64,000 nt of DNA, taken from Pedobacter nutrimenti. GTDB lineage: Bacteria > Bacteroidota > Bacteroidia > Sphingobacteriales > Sphingobacteriaceae. Location: assembly GCF_003208655.1 (NCBI RefSeq), contig NZ_QKLU01000003.1:509745-573744 (forward strand), given 5' to 3'. The notes beneath the pieces were generated by a model that worked only from the letters and a program-made list of their open reading frames with translations, had not been told where the DNA came from and made no database searches. The position numbers and the translations under genes were made by a program. Below, one piece after another: positions 7,963 through 16,686 of this stretch (position 1 is its first letter; the number at the start of each line of letters is the position of its first letter).

Positions 7963-8913
7963 TTATTTTTTCTTTTGCCAGACCACCTGCTGAAAAGACT
8001 GATGCGCTTTTCCGATGATGTTTTTGTACAATTCGGGGCGTCGGGCATTGAGGTAACGAAATCCCCCTGCCTGTTGTAATTTTTCCCTGGTCAGAACGGC
8101 TGTGACGACCTGATCACCAAGCGCCCTGCATTCTGAAAGCACGTCACCAAATGGATCGATGATCATGGAACATCCATTTTTAAGCTGATCGTCGTCCATC
8201 CCAATCGGATTACTGAATACACAATAAATGGCATTGTCATAAGCCCTTGCAGGTAACCACTTCATCAACCATTGACGTCCTTTTAAACCATCAAATTCCA
8301 TGCGTAAAGAATCCGGGTCATTTTTACGATTTTCCCAAAGTTTAGGATCGACAAAACCTGCACCAGGTCTTGTGGAAGGTGTACACATGGTGACATGAGG
8401 CATAAAAATAATTTCTGCGCCCAAAAGTCTTGTGGCCCTGACATTTTCAATGATGTTATTGTCATAACAAATCAAAATGCCACATTTCCAGCCCTGCAGG
8501 TCAAATACGCAATACTCCGTTCCGGCATTTAGATGAGGATTGATAAAAGGATGAAGTTTTCTGTATTTTGCAATAAGTCCATCAGGGCCTACGCAGACAT
8601 AAGCTTTGAAGAGTTGGTCATTTTCATCCTTTTCAAAAAGACCGGCAAGTATGGTGATGTTGTACTTGCCTGCAATTTGGGTAAGCCTTTTTATGCTTGG
8701 TCCATCAGGAATATGCTCTGCGAGATCCAACATTTGGGTTTTAGAAAGCTTTTGGGCAAAAGTATAACCGGTAATGGAGCACTCGTGAAAAGTAACCACC
8801 AAGGCCCCATCGGCCGCTGCTGTTGCGGCTAGTTTTTCTATGACAGAAAGGTTGTAGTTTTTGTCTCCGCTTTTGTTTTCAAATTGTGCAGTAGCAATTT
8901 TTAAGTTATCCAT
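7963..8913 (-). CDS. Carbon-nitrogen hydrolase (nitrilase superfamily)
   Basis: A 316-residue amidase/nitrilase-fold enzyme with all three catalytic residues visible: Glu44 in TFHECSITGY, Lys119 in KYRKLHPF and Cys149 in GILICYDNN. These hydrolyse C-N bonds of nitriles, amides or N-carbamoyl compounds through a thioester. Two inserts (after the cysteine, around HVTMCTPSTRPGAG, and KLWENRKNDPDSL) suggest an aliphatic amidase-like or nitrilase subtype, but substrate cannot be decided. A small DUF5808 gene follows it, and an AraC regulator lies upstream on the same strand. Confidence 0.88.
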   Translation of the reverse strand: MDNLKIATAQFENKSGDKNYNLSVIEKLAATAAADGALVVTFHECSITGYTFAQKLSKTQMLDLAEHIPDGPSIKRLTQIAGKYNITILAGLFEKDENDQLFKAYVCVGPDGLIAKYRKLHPFINPHLNAGTEYCVFDLQGWKCGILICYDNNIIENVRATRLLGAEIIFMPHVTMCTPSTRPGAGFVDPKLWENRKNDPDSLRMEFDGLKGRQWLMKWLPARAYDNAIYCVFSNPIGMDDDQLKNGCSMIIDPFGDVLSECRALGDQVVTAVLTREKLQQAGGFRYLNARRPELYKNIIGKAHQSFQQVVWQKKK

Positions 8914-8986
8914 TCTATTGTCGTTTTAATAAAACAAAAATAGCCAGGTATGCAGTCCAGAAATTGTACAATTCCGACTTTTACGC

Positions 8987-9793
8987 TTACAGTACTTTCA
9001 GGAAATTGACCGCAAGGGTTGTACCCGCGTTTTGATACTGGGAGGGGGTAAGTCCGGTAATCTTTTTAAACTCCCGGATCTGGTGGCTTTGATCGTAATA
9101 GCCGCTGCTGTAGCCCATTGTAGTGAAATGATGATCTGGTAAAGTATTTCGCAGTTGTTTGATAAAGTCGTGCAGCCTGATGATGCTGCAGAATTTTTTT
9201 GGACTCAGGCCAATATATTCGGCAAATTTACGCTCTATTTGACGTTCCTGATAACCGGTAAAACGGGAAAGTTGCTCAGAACTGAGCTGGCCCCTTTTTT
9301 GAACAATCAGTTGAACGGAAGCTTCAATAAATGAAGGGGAAGAGTGATTTTTTGCTGCCAGTTTCAGGAGAAAACTTTCCAGGATAGGGATGAGCTGAGG
9401 AATTTTACTTTCTGACAAACTGTCCTGAAGTTCTTTTCCTGCAGGACCGAATAAAAATTCAATGGGAATGATTTGACCGTGGAGTTCCTGGGCAGGTATT
9501 CCGAGAAGTTGTCTGATGCCATGGGGATGAAAAACAACAATTAGCAGAGCTGTTTTTCCACCACTGTACAAATTCTGGTAATTTTCCAGCTGTCCGTATA
9601 AAAAGGAACCAGGCAAAAAGTTTTGTTCAGTGGCTTTTTTTTCTTCTGAACGCAGTCGGTTTTTAAAGGAAAAAACAAGGCCTGCGCTGCCATCAGAAAA
9701 CAAACGGAGTTTTTTTATACCCGGATCATCACTGTCCAGGAACAAATAATGCCTGATATAGGGTGATAAGGGAAGGGATGGCAGAATTTGCAT
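8987..9793 (-). CDS. AraC-family transcriptional regulator
   Basis: About 268 residues. The C-terminal third has the two helix-turn-helix units of AraC proteins (LSSEQLSRFTGYQERQIERKFAEYIGLSPKKFCSIIRL, then GYYDQSHQIREFKKITGLTPSQYQ). The N-terminal part, with SPYIRHYLFLDS and VFHPHGIRQLLGIP, resembles the ligand-binding domain common in Bacteroidota AraC proteins (DUF6597 type). The frame extends to a TTG four codons upstream, but ATG at 9793 (MQILPSLPLSPY) is the natural start. It may control the downstream nitrilase gene, 73 bases away, which is inference from adjacency. Confidence 0.88.
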   Translation of the reverse strand: MQILPSLPLSPYIRHYLFLDSDDPGIKKLRLFSDGSAGLVFSFKNRLRSEEKKATEQNFLPGSFLYGQLENYQNLYSGGKTALLIVVFHPHGIRQLLGIPAQELHGQIIPIEFLFGPAGKELQDSLSESKIPQLIPILESFLLKLAAKNHSSPSFIEASVQLIVQKRGQLSSEQLSRFTGYQERQIERKFAEYIGLSPKKFCSIIRLHDFIKQLRNTLPDHHFTTMGYSSGYYDQSHQIREFKKITGLTPSQYQNAGTTLAVNFLKVL

Positions 9794-9867
9794 ACGGAGT
9801 GCCAAAGTTACAGCTTGTTTGGATAAATAACGTATCTGGCTCTGAATTTGTTATCTTTATGACTATG

Positions 9868-10266
9868 CAAAAACAGGTACAAACAGGCTTTGAGATGAAA
9901 ATCCGGCAATTATGGCCTGTAATGTTATTGCTGCTTAATTTTTTTACTGTTGCTTTAGGGCCCGGTCCGGCCATTCGGGTAGAACAACAGGCATTAAGCA
10001 TAGGGGCAAAGGCTGCCGTATATACCAGCCGGAATACCCGTATCTATTACAAAAATATATATAGCAGACTCAGGGCCCTTCGTTTTTTTTGTGATTTTTT
10101 AAAATCATCTCTTGCCCAGGTATTGCAGGGTGTCAGCGCTATTCTCCAGGTACAACTCCATGCAAACAGACAATTGTGCCTGAAGCTGAATGCTTTAATA
10201 TGGTGGCCAATTGTAAGTGCTCTTTTTCCGCTTTCGCGCGGGCGCATCATTTTTTCCTTAACCTGA
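9868..10266 (+). CDS. Hypothetical membrane-associated small protein
   Basis: I do not recognise this ORF. From the ATG at 9868 (MQKQVQTGFEMKIRQLW) or the one at 9895 (MKIRQLWPVMLLLLNFFTVALG) it encodes 132 or 123 residues with an N-terminal membrane segment or signal peptide, a basic Arg- and Tyr-rich middle, and a hydrophobic stretch near LIWWPIVSALFPL. The frame is open for 500 bases, which is long for chance at this base composition, but no family signature is visible. It diverges from the AraC gene. The coding call is tentative. Confidence 0.4.
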   Translation, partial: QKQVQTGFEMKIRQLWPVMLLLLNFFTVALGPGPAIRVEQQALSIGAKAAVYTSRNTRIYYKNIYSRLRALRFFCDFLKSSLAQVLQGVSAILQVQLHANRQLCLKLNALIWWPIVSALFPLSRGRIIFSLT

Positions 10267-10280
10267 TTTTTCAACAGGTT
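10260..10280 (+). terminator. Small hairpin at end of 9868-10266 ORF
   Basis: AACCTG and CAGGTT form a 6-bp stem over a 9-nt loop that overlaps the stop codon, followed by TAATTCATTTTTTAT. It is a weak terminator candidate. Confidence 0.3.
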
Positions 10281-10339
10281 TAATTCATTTTTTATACAAG
10301 CATCGGGAACCAGTTTCGGGTGCTGCTAATTTTTGCACG

Positions 10340-10525
10340 ATGCGTTTAAAGAAAATTTTAAGGACGACCGGAATGGTTTTTCTTATCCTTTTGGCTTCTT
10401 TTGGAATTGGAATTGGCGGAGCACCGCCAGTACCGCCCAGGGGAAGGGAACAATCACCGATTGAATGGGTAGAAAATAAAGAGGAAAAAGAAGAAGAAAC
10501 AGAACAGGAACTGTTTAAAACATAA
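10340..10525 (+). CDS. Small single-pass membrane protein, 61 aa
   Basis: A 61-residue protein: a short basic N-terminus (MRLKKILRTTG), one membrane segment (MVFLILLASFGIGIG), a Gly/Pro turn (GAPPVPPRGR) and a strongly acidic Glu/Lys tail. No family is recognised. It is followed three bases after the stop by a strong bidirectional terminator, which supports it being a real gene end. It may be transcribed with the preceding ORF. Confidence 0.55.
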   Translation: MRLKKILRTTGMVFLILLASFGIGIGGAPPVPPRGREQSPIEWVENKEEKEEETEQELFKT

Positions 10526-10527
10526 AG

Positions 10528-10560
10528 AAAAAAGCCGGTACCTAATGGTCCGGCTTTTTT
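10528..10560. terminator. Bidirectional intrinsic terminator
   Basis: AAAAAAGCCGG at 10528-10538 pairs with CCGGCTTTTTT at 10550-10560 over an 11-nt loop. It gives a T run on both strands and lies between the convergent 61-aa gene and the SDR gene, so it can serve both. Confidence 0.85.
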
Positions 10561-10573
10561 GCAGAGATCAAAT

Positions 10574-11314
10574 TTAACTGTTGCTTCCGCCATCAATGGT
10601 GAAAAGGGCTCCTGTGCTGTAATCTGCTTCTGGTTGCGCCAGAAAGGCCACCATATCTGCAATATGACGGGGCCTGCCGAATTTAGGAATGGCCATCAGA
10701 CTGCGCTGGTAATCTGCATGTCCGGAGTTTTCGGGGTTCATATCTGTATTAACAGAACCAGGTTGTACCAGATTGACCGTTATGCCTTTGGGGCCGAGGT
10801 CTCTGGCAAGTCCTTTGGTTAAACCAATTAAGGCCGATTTGCTCATCGCATATAAGGTGCCTTGTGCAAAAGGAAGCCTTTGGGCCATATTACTTCCAAT
10901 GTTTATGATTCTTCCTGAGGAATTCATGTGTTTTGCGGCTGCAAGACAACTTTCAACAACTGAACGAACATTGACCGCAAAGATCTGATCATAATCTTCC
11001 AGTACATGTTCTTCAATCGCTTTACCAATATAAATACCAGCACTGTTGACCAGAATATCAAAAGCTCCATGAGTTTTAATCAAAGTCTCAATGACCTGAC
11101 CGAGTTCCCCCGCTACGGCATTATCTGCCTGTACGCCTTGTACTATTAAACCCTCTGCTAGCAATTCTTTTTCCAGGGCCTGGGCAGCTGCCTTTCCTTT
11201 TACATAAGTAAAGGTTACGGTTGCACCATCTTTTGCTAAACGTTTTACAATTGCAGCGCCAATGCCCCTGCTTCCCCCGGTTACCAGGGCAATTTTATTT
11301 TTCAGTGTTTTCAT
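10574..11314 (-). CDS. Short-chain dehydrogenase/reductase (SDR)
   Basis: A classical SDR of 246 residues. The cofactor-binding motif TGGSRGIG is at residues 12-19, the NSAG motif near residue 90, and the catalytic residues Ser141, Tyr155 and Lys159 (YAMSK) are all present. The basic residue in GGSRG and the following pattern favour NADP(H). The closing TGALFTIDGGSNS is typical of FabG-like members. Substrate is unknown. An HxlR regulator is transcribed divergently 92 bases away, an arrangement often seen with SDR genes controlled by redox or aldehyde sensing. Confidence 0.93.
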   Translation of the reverse strand: MKTLKNKIALVTGGSRGIGAAIVKRLAKDGATVTFTYVKGKAAAQALEKELLAEGLIVQGVQADNAVAGELGQVIETLIKTHGAFDILVNSAGIYIGKAIEEHVLEDYDQIFAVNVRSVVESCLAAAKHMNSSGRIINIGSNMAQRLPFAQGTLYAMSKSALIGLTKGLARDLGPKGITVNLVQPGSVNTDMNPENSGHADYQRSLMAIPKFGRPRHIADMVAFLAQPEADYSTGALFTIDGGSNS

Positions 11315-11387
11315 GTTTTAAATGATTTAATGGCACGAATGTAAAGTCAAAGCCTTAATTTTGTCTATACCGATAAAATTGTTAAGT

Positions 11388-11405
11388 ACTCACATAAATG
11401 TAAGT
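11388..11405. promoter_or_regulatory. Imperfect palindrome, possible HxlR operator
   Basis: ACTCACA and TGTAAGT form a 6-of-7 inverted repeat over TAAA, immediately before the hxlR-type start codon in the divergent intergenic region. The position suits autoregulation; the match is short, so this is weak. Confidence 0.3.
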
Positions 11406-11406
11406 T

Positions 11407-11790
11407 ATGCGTAAACTGACTTCCAGAAACCTTGAAAATGAAATGGCCATCAATGCGGGCTGTGGAATGGCCCATACCTTAAACCTGATTGGCGGACGCT
11501 GGAAACCTTCTATTCTTTGGCGCCTGGTGAAAGAAACACTGCGTTACAGTGAACTCAAGGCGTTGCTTCCCGCCATTTCAGAACGGATTTTGGTATTACA
11601 GCTTAGAGAATTGGAAAAGGACGGCTTGATTTTTCGTAAAGTATACCCGGAAGTTCCTCCTAAAGTAGAATACAGTTTAACTGCGCTTGGGGAAAGCCTG
11701 AAAACTGTTTTACAGGTGTTGGCAGAATGGGGGGATGAACACAGGGAAGACGATGGGACCTTGCTGCATGAGCAAACTACTCAGTTGTGA
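11407..11790 (+). CDS. HxlR-family transcriptional regulator
   Basis: A 127-residue winged-helix protein with the HxlR pattern: CGMAHTLNLIGGRWKPSILWRLVKETLRYSELKALLPAISERILVLQLRELEKDGLIFRKVYPEVPPKVEYSLTALGESL is the family signature, split here only by normal variation. A cysteine (Cys18) lies just before the first helix, as in the thiol-sensing members. It diverges from the SDR gene and probably regulates it. Confidence 0.92.
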   Translation: MRKLTSRNLENEMAINAGCGMAHTLNLIGGRWKPSILWRLVKETLRYSELKALLPAISERILVLQLRELEKDGLIFRKVYPEVPPKVEYSLTALGESLKTVLQVLAEWGDEHREDDGTLLHEQTTQL

Positions 11791-11810
11791 TCCCTGTGTT
11801 TAATTTAGTT

Positions 11811-13121
11811 TTACTGAGCTCTGGTTTTAAAGCTGATCACATAAGGCTTTAAGGCATAACCTTCGTCAGATTTGAAGCCCCGGCCTGTAACCACAAATTG
11901 GTACTCCTGATTGGGTTTCAGATCCAGATTTAAGGTAATTCCCATTTTATCTTCAGAGAATTTACCGGGAGTGCCCAGGGGAAAATGATTTTTACCTTTT
12001 TCACCTAAATCGAAAGAATAACGTTCGGTACTCATTACTTCCGAAAAGATAATTTTCATCTGCTTAAGTCCCGGATCAACATCCTGGTCTCCGTTTTTAA
12101 AGGGTTCGAGCTTTGATACGGTCGGTTTTTTGTTTTCAAGGGCAGCAAGTAAGGTGGTTTTGTCAAACCCTTTCGGATAATAACCAGACCTGGTCAAAAA
12201 ATCTTCGACCTTGTTGCTGTCGGAGTAGTCCAGTTCAATAATGTCTTTGATGGCCTTTTGTTTGTCTGCTGCATTTTTGTAATAGGATTTACAAATGGCA
12301 TAGCCCATAAAATAACCCAAATCGACTACCGTTTTTGTGGTGGAACCATTGTACAGCCAGCGGTTATAAGCATTACTAAACATGTCTTGCTCAAAAGCCC
12401 TGGCAACTTCGGCCTGGTGTGCCAATCCATAATCGATGTAAACTGCTTTTAAGGGTTTTCCCATTACCAGCTCTGCAATAAAATCACAGGAACCCTCGCT
12501 GATACACTTACTCAAAACGTCGTAGGAAGAGCCCCGCTGTTGCGTATGCACGTACTCGTGGATGTTGAGTGAAACCAGGTTATCCAGGGACTGTACTTTA
12601 AATACGTTGGGTAGCCAGCTGGACTCAAATTCGGTAACATTGGTGGATGGGGTACCGGTTGCAATTTCGGTACCGATCAGGACCATGTTGCCTTTTACTG
12701 TTCCTCCCGAACGAAGTCCGCCCACGGTAAAATACATTTTTGCCTCCTTGAGTTCCGGATACAACTGCTGGAACCTTAGGATGCTCTTGTCAATTTCTTT
12801 GCCCTTTGATTTCACGGACAGAGTATTTGCCCGGATGGAATTCCAAAATTTTGGGTACTTGCGGATCAGTTTTACCCATAAGGGAGCGGAATAATCCCTT
12901 GCAACCATAAATGCTTTTAAACCCTCAGAAGCTTTATCTACGTATAGGGTCTGTATATAATTTAATTGTTTAAGGCTATCGGTTGTGCTTAGGCTCATGT
13001 CGTAGGCCTTCCAGAAGTTATCGACATCAGAAGTGAAAACTCTTTGGGTATTGTTTTGGCCATAAGATGCCCCGGTTATGGCCAGCATAAGAGCCAGGGT
13101 AGAAGAGAGTTTGGAAAACAT
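11811..13121 (-). CDS. Secreted HExxH metallopeptidase-like protein with C-terminal Ig-like domain
   Basis: About 436 residues with a signal peptide (MFSKLSSTLALMLAITGASYGQ). The central part has an HEYVH zinc motif in LVSLNIHEYVHTQQRG followed by a downstream acidic SEGSCDFIAE, the arrangement of gluzincin peptidases, where the later Glu is the third ligand. The last ~100 residues (KIIFSEVMSTERYSF and EYQFVVTGRGFKSDEGYALKPYVISF) look like a Big_5 Ig-like domain. I chose ATG at 13121 because the upstream in-frame ATG lies within the terminator hairpin of the preceding gene. Target unknown. Confidence 0.75.
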   Translation of the reverse strand: MFSKLSSTLALMLAITGASYGQNNTQRVFTSDVDNFWKAYDMSLSTTDSLKQLNYIQTLYVDKASEGLKAFMVARDYSAPLWVKLIRKYPKFWNSIRANTLSVKSKGKEIDKSILRFQQLYPELKEAKMYFTVGGLRSGGTVKGNMVLIGTEIATGTPSTNVTEFESSWLPNVFKVQSLDNLVSLNIHEYVHTQQRGSSYDVLSKCISEGSCDFIAELVMGKPLKAVYIDYGLAHQAEVARAFEQDMFSNAYNRWLYNGSTTKTVVDLGYFMGYAICKSYYKNAADKQKAIKDIIELDYSDSNKVEDFLTRSGYYPKGFDKTTLLAALENKKPTVSKLEPFKNGDQDVDPGLKQMKIIFSEVMSTERYSFDLGEKGKNHFPLGTPGKFSEDKMGITLNLDLKPNQEYQFVVTGRGFKSDEGYALKPYVISFKTRAQ

Positions 13122-13158
13122 ATAAAAAGGTTTATTTATCAAACGAATATAATACAAA

Positions 13159-13185
13159 AATCCCGCTGATGTTTTCAGCGGGATT
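13159..13185 (-). terminator. Intrinsic terminator of the outer-membrane receptor gene
   Basis: AATCCCGCTGA and TCAGCGGGATT form a perfect 11-bp stem with a 5-nt loop. On the minus strand it is followed by TTTG and comes 17 bases after the receptor stop codon. Confidence 0.85.
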
Positions 13186-13201
13186 CTTAAAAAACAATTA
13201 T

Positions 13202-15643
13202 TTATTTGCCAGATTTGCTGCCGCTACTTTTAACATCATCATTGTTAATGCTGCGCTGATTTTTCTTGATTGCATCTTTCAGTTGCCCGAATTTCCAGTT
13301 TAAACTTACATTCCAGCTGCGGTTGTAGTTCTCGCCCAGGTAGGTCTGTTTAAAATTAGCACCTTCTGTGGTCAATCTGTAATAACGGAATTTTGAAAAT
13401 GGATTACTGATCCCGGCAGAAAGGGTGAGTTTATCTTTAATCAGTTCCTTGCTTCCGCTAAAATTACAGTACACATAGGTGTTGGATTGTCCCTGCAGCA
13501 TGACCTGTGGTGCGCTAATGTTGAAACTTCCATTTGCTTTCCAGCCATGTTCAAATTTATAGCCCGTATTCATATAAGCATAGCCCGTGAAGCCGCTATT
13601 TTTAACAATACTGCCATCAATAGCACCTTGAATCCATTTGTATCCTACATTTCCGCTAACCGTCAGGTTCCATTTGTCTGAAATTGGGTAGTTCACGTTA
13701 AAATTGGAAATCAGGGTCTTGTCCTTACCAATATTCAGATAAGTAGAGCGGGTTGTTCTGTCCTGCTCGTTGTAAACCGAAACCTGCTGAATGGTATTGT
13801 TGGCAAAATTATAGCTGGCACCAACTGTAATGGAACCCTTTTTAAAGGTGCTATAGGTCAGGTCAAAGTTATTGCTCAAGACTGCTTTAAGGTTCGGGTT
13901 ACCGGTAGATTCTATATTCGGAATGGAACGGTCTACAAATGGGTTCAAGGTCTCAATATCTGGCCTTTGAATCCTTTGGGTAAAACCAAAATTAATGCTG
14001 CTGGAGTTTTTAAACTTTTTGCTAAATGACGCCGTTGGAATGACATTAAAATAATTGGTATTGACATTAGAGCCGGTACTGACAAAATTTGCTTTTACAA
14101 TGGTTCCTTCTGCACGTACACCGGCTTTTAAATTCCAGCTTCCTAGCGCATAGGAATAGGAGTTGTAAGCACCAATTACATCCTGATGGTTGTCAAAATT
14201 ATTGGTCCTGCTGGGATCCGTTTCATAAGCACCTGTAGCAGAATTAAAGCTCTGGTACTCAAAATTACTGGAGTTTTTTCTGAGGATCCCTTTCAAACCA
14301 CCTTCAATGTTCAATTTTTTGACCGGATGTACATAATCGACTTGCATGGTTTGTTCCAGGGAACGGCTCACGTTATTTTGTATATAATTCGGATCCGTAA
14401 AGTTTTCCCTGTTGCTGAAGTTCAGGTTGTTTTCCTGAGGATTTCTGGAATTACTGTATTTATAGGAGAAGGTCAGTAAGTGCTCTTTATTGTCTTTAAA
14501 ACCATGCTGATAATTGAAGGACGCATCAAAACCGCCCCAACCAAACCTGTTTTTACTCAACAGGTCGTAATTGGTGTGTTTTGTACCATCAAACAACCTG
14601 GAAAACTGTGTCACGGTTTGTTTATTGTAGCCACCATAAGGATTTAATTCTGCATTTAATAAATTCAAGGTATCGATCTCATAACTTAATTCGGTACCGC
14701 CATAACGGTAGTTGTTGTTGAATTTTCTGTTACCATCATTAAAAAGGGTGGTTGGAGAATCTCCTGTGGTGACCCTGGTGGTGGTCCTTTGCGTTGCCGG
14801 GGAGCTCCAGAAACCTGTTCCCCCATAAACGGTTGCCCCAAATTTACCTTCTTTAATGGTTGCAAAGCCACCTATACCCGGCCCTCCGACGGGGCCCTGC
14901 ATTCTCAGGTTCAAGCTGCCATTATAACCGTTGTCAATCTTTTTGTTGGTAATGATGTTGATGATCCCCGCCAGTCCTTCACTGTCGTATTTAGCAGGAG
15001 GGGTGGTGATGACTTCTATTTTTTGTATGGAAGACGCCGGCATACTTTTTAAAATATCTGCGGGATTTCTCGATACCATCCCGGAAGGTTTCCCATTGAT
15101 GAGAATTTTATAATTGCCACTTCCTTTAAGTTTGATGTTGTCCTCTCCATCTACCGAAAGCAAAGGAACTTTTCGCATCATGTCCAGTGCGGTGAGGATT
15201 TTATTTTCCGGATCGGCCTGTATGTCATAAGAAATCCGGTCAGATTCCTGTTTAATGATTGGCCTGTCTGCTGTAATGGCGACTTCTTTCAAATTGTTAA
15301 CCTGCGGTGCCACAGAAATGCTTCCCAGATCGGCAGGGTTGTTTTTAGCGCTGAGCTCTACAGGTACATGTTTTGCATTATAACCAACCGCCACTGCAGT
15401 GATGGTATATTTTCCGAAACTGATTTTATTAAAGTTAAATGTTCCATTGGCCTCAGTAACGACCGTTTTGATAACAATGTTGTCTTTTTTAAGGGCAATG
15501 GTCATGTAGTCTGCAGGTTTTTTAGTCAGGGAATCGATAACGGTTCCTTTAAGACTTCCTTCACTGTCCTGAGCAACAGCCTGAAAAGCTGTAAAACTGA
15601 AAAGTAGGGATAGGAGCAGTAAAAGTTTGTAATTTTTCTTCAT
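13202..15643 (-). CDS. Outer-membrane beta-barrel receptor (carboxypeptidase-like domain + TonB plug + OMP_b-brl_3)
   Basis: An 813-residue outer-membrane protein. A signal peptide ends near residue 24 (AVAQ), then comes a carboxypeptidase regulatory-like domain (SLKGTVIDSLTKKPADYMTIALKK), a TonB-receptor plug with the LNGKPSGMV / IQKIEVITTPPAKYDSEGLAGIINIITNKK pattern, and a barrel of the outer-membrane beta-barrel 3 type rich in Asn, Tyr and Gly. Such receptors are TonB-dependent or related and their ligands are mostly unknown. It is a single gene with its own terminator, not paired with SusD. The C-terminus is unusually Lys/Ser-rich beyond the barrel. Confidence 0.9.
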   Translation of the reverse strand: MKKNYKLLLLLSLLFSFTAFQAVAQDSEGSLKGTVIDSLTKKPADYMTIALKKDNIVIKTVVTEANGTFNFNKISFGKYTITAVAVGYNAKHVPVELSAKNNPADLGSISVAPQVNNLKEVAITADRPIIKQESDRISYDIQADPENKILTALDMMRKVPLLSVDGEDNIKLKGSGNYKILINGKPSGMVSRNPADILKSMPASSIQKIEVITTPPAKYDSEGLAGIINIITNKKIDNGYNGSLNLRMQGPVGGPGIGGFATIKEGKFGATVYGGTGFWSSPATQRTTTRVTTGDSPTTLFNDGNRKFNNNYRYGGTELSYEIDTLNLLNAELNPYGGYNKQTVTQFSRLFDGTKHTNYDLLSKNRFGWGGFDASFNYQHGFKDNKEHLLTFSYKYSNSRNPQENNLNFSNRENFTDPNYIQNNVSRSLEQTMQVDYVHPVKKLNIEGGLKGILRKNSSNFEYQSFNSATGAYETDPSRTNNFDNHQDVIGAYNSYSYALGSWNLKAGVRAEGTIVKANFVSTGSNVNTNYFNVIPTASFSKKFKNSSSINFGFTQRIQRPDIETLNPFVDRSIPNIESTGNPNLKAVLSNNFDLTYSTFKKGSITVGASYNFANNTIQQVSVYNEQDRTTRSTYLNIGKDKTLISNFNVNYPISDKWNLTVSGNVGYKWIQGAIDGSIVKNSGFTGYAYMNTGYKFEHGWKANGSFNISAPQVMLQGQSNTYVYCNFSGSKELIKDKLTLSAGISNPFSKFRYYRLTTEGANFKQTYLGENYNRSWNVSLNWKFGQLKDAIKKNQRSINNDDVKSSGSKSGK

Positions 15644-15817
15644 CTGGTTCTGTTTGTTTGCATGTAAATTCTAAAATGGTTCGGGTCCTGCTATTCTTCT
15701 GTTGTGTATGTAGGTAAGCAACAGAAAACTGATCTGCTAGCCATAAGACAGTAGAATTTTTAGATTGTTGCACAGAGTGAAAAAGAATTTTTCAGGGGCG
15801 AAAAACAGAAATTGAAC

Positions 15818-16684
15818 TTAATGCCAGTTCACGTCAAGGATACTGATGTTGTTTTTTGAGGAAGAACTAACGGCTATACCATTTAAAAGATTCGGGCTTA
15901 GGGTAAAACCTTCCAGTTCATCGGCTTTGTCCAGGTCCACCGTTTTTAACGTTTTTTCGGTTCCACTATCCAGGGAGGCTTGAAGGTCCAGAAAGCTTAG
16001 TCGCCATCTGCGGCCTTCTACCTGGTTTCGGATAAGGACCAATATTCCCTTTTCAGGTATCCAGAGTAAATTCTGTACCCAGGGCGAGCAGCGGAATTTT
16101 TTAAAAAGCACTCCTTTTTCACTGGTTTTAGAGGCTTTCAGGAGCATCTGAGGGTCATATAACCTAACTTCATTTGCTTTATTGCCATAATCGGCTGTGG
16201 CTACATAGTATTTGTTTTGATAGCGGACGTATTCGGGCCTGGTTCCCTGTATGCAGGCATCATCTTCAATGGTCCGGATCAGGTTGTGGTCCAGTGTTCG
16301 GGTTTTTAGAAAACCTTTCCAGTCTATCGCATAAATCATGGCCTTCCAAATGGTTCCCGCTGCATTCTGGCGAACTGAATTTCCAATGAACACCGGTAGG
16401 TTCTGCTGATAAGCAATGCCAGTGGGATGTTTGATGATATTTTCTCCTGCAATGGTAAAACGGTATTCTTTATGTTGATAAAACATTGAATCTCCCTGGA
16501 AACGGTATTCCCGCATCACGCCCACTTCCCGGTCCCCGTACAGAAAATAACGTTCTTTTTGTCTGGAAATGCCCTGGCAGGCACCAAGGGAGTCGAGTGT
16601 GAAGTTTTTTCTGATCCTGACTTCAGGTTCTTGTCCCTGAAGAAACAGCAAGGGAAATATCAATATGAATACTGGTAATTTCAT
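15818..16684 (-). CDS. Secreted hypothetical protein, propeller-like
   Basis: A 288-residue protein with a signal peptide (MKLPVFILIFPLLFLQGQ) and repeated short strands with aromatic and Asp/Gly turns (ISRQKERYFLYGDREVG, YYVATADYGNKANEVRLYD, ILVLIRNQVEGRRWRLSFLD, GFTLSPNLLNGIAVSSSSKNNISILDV), which suggest a beta-propeller similar to esterase-like phytase or SdiA-type folds. No catalytic residues are assigned. It starts 2 bases after the stop of the upstream YdcF-like gene, so the two are cotranscribed and probably work on the same periplasmic process. Confidence 0.65.
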   Translation of the reverse strand: MKLPVFILIFPLLFLQGQEPEVRIRKNFTLDSLGACQGISRQKERYFLYGDREVGVMREYRFQGDSMFYQHKEYRFTIAGENIIKHPTGIAYQQNLPVFIGNSVRQNAAGTIWKAMIYAIDWKGFLKTRTLDHNLIRTIEDDACIQGTRPEYVRYQNKYYVATADYGNKANEVRLYDPQMLLKASKTSEKGVLFKKFRCSPWVQNLLWIPEKGILVLIRNQVEGRRWRLSFLDLQASLDSGTEKTLKTVDLDKADELEGFTLSPNLLNGIAVSSSSKNNISILDVNWH

Positions 16685-16686
16685 GC

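Noticed and set aside
9763..9867. N-terminal extension of the 9868-10266 ORF
   Set aside because: It overlaps the start of the divergent AraC gene and precedes better start codons next to a hydrophobic signal segment.
13122..13157. Upstream start for the HExxH protein
   Set aside because: The extra codons reach up to the terminator of the preceding gene and come before a clear signal peptide.
15561..15773. 70-codon minus-strand ORF at the start of the outer-membrane receptor gene
   Set aside because: It overlaps the receptor signal peptide in another frame and has no protein-like pattern.
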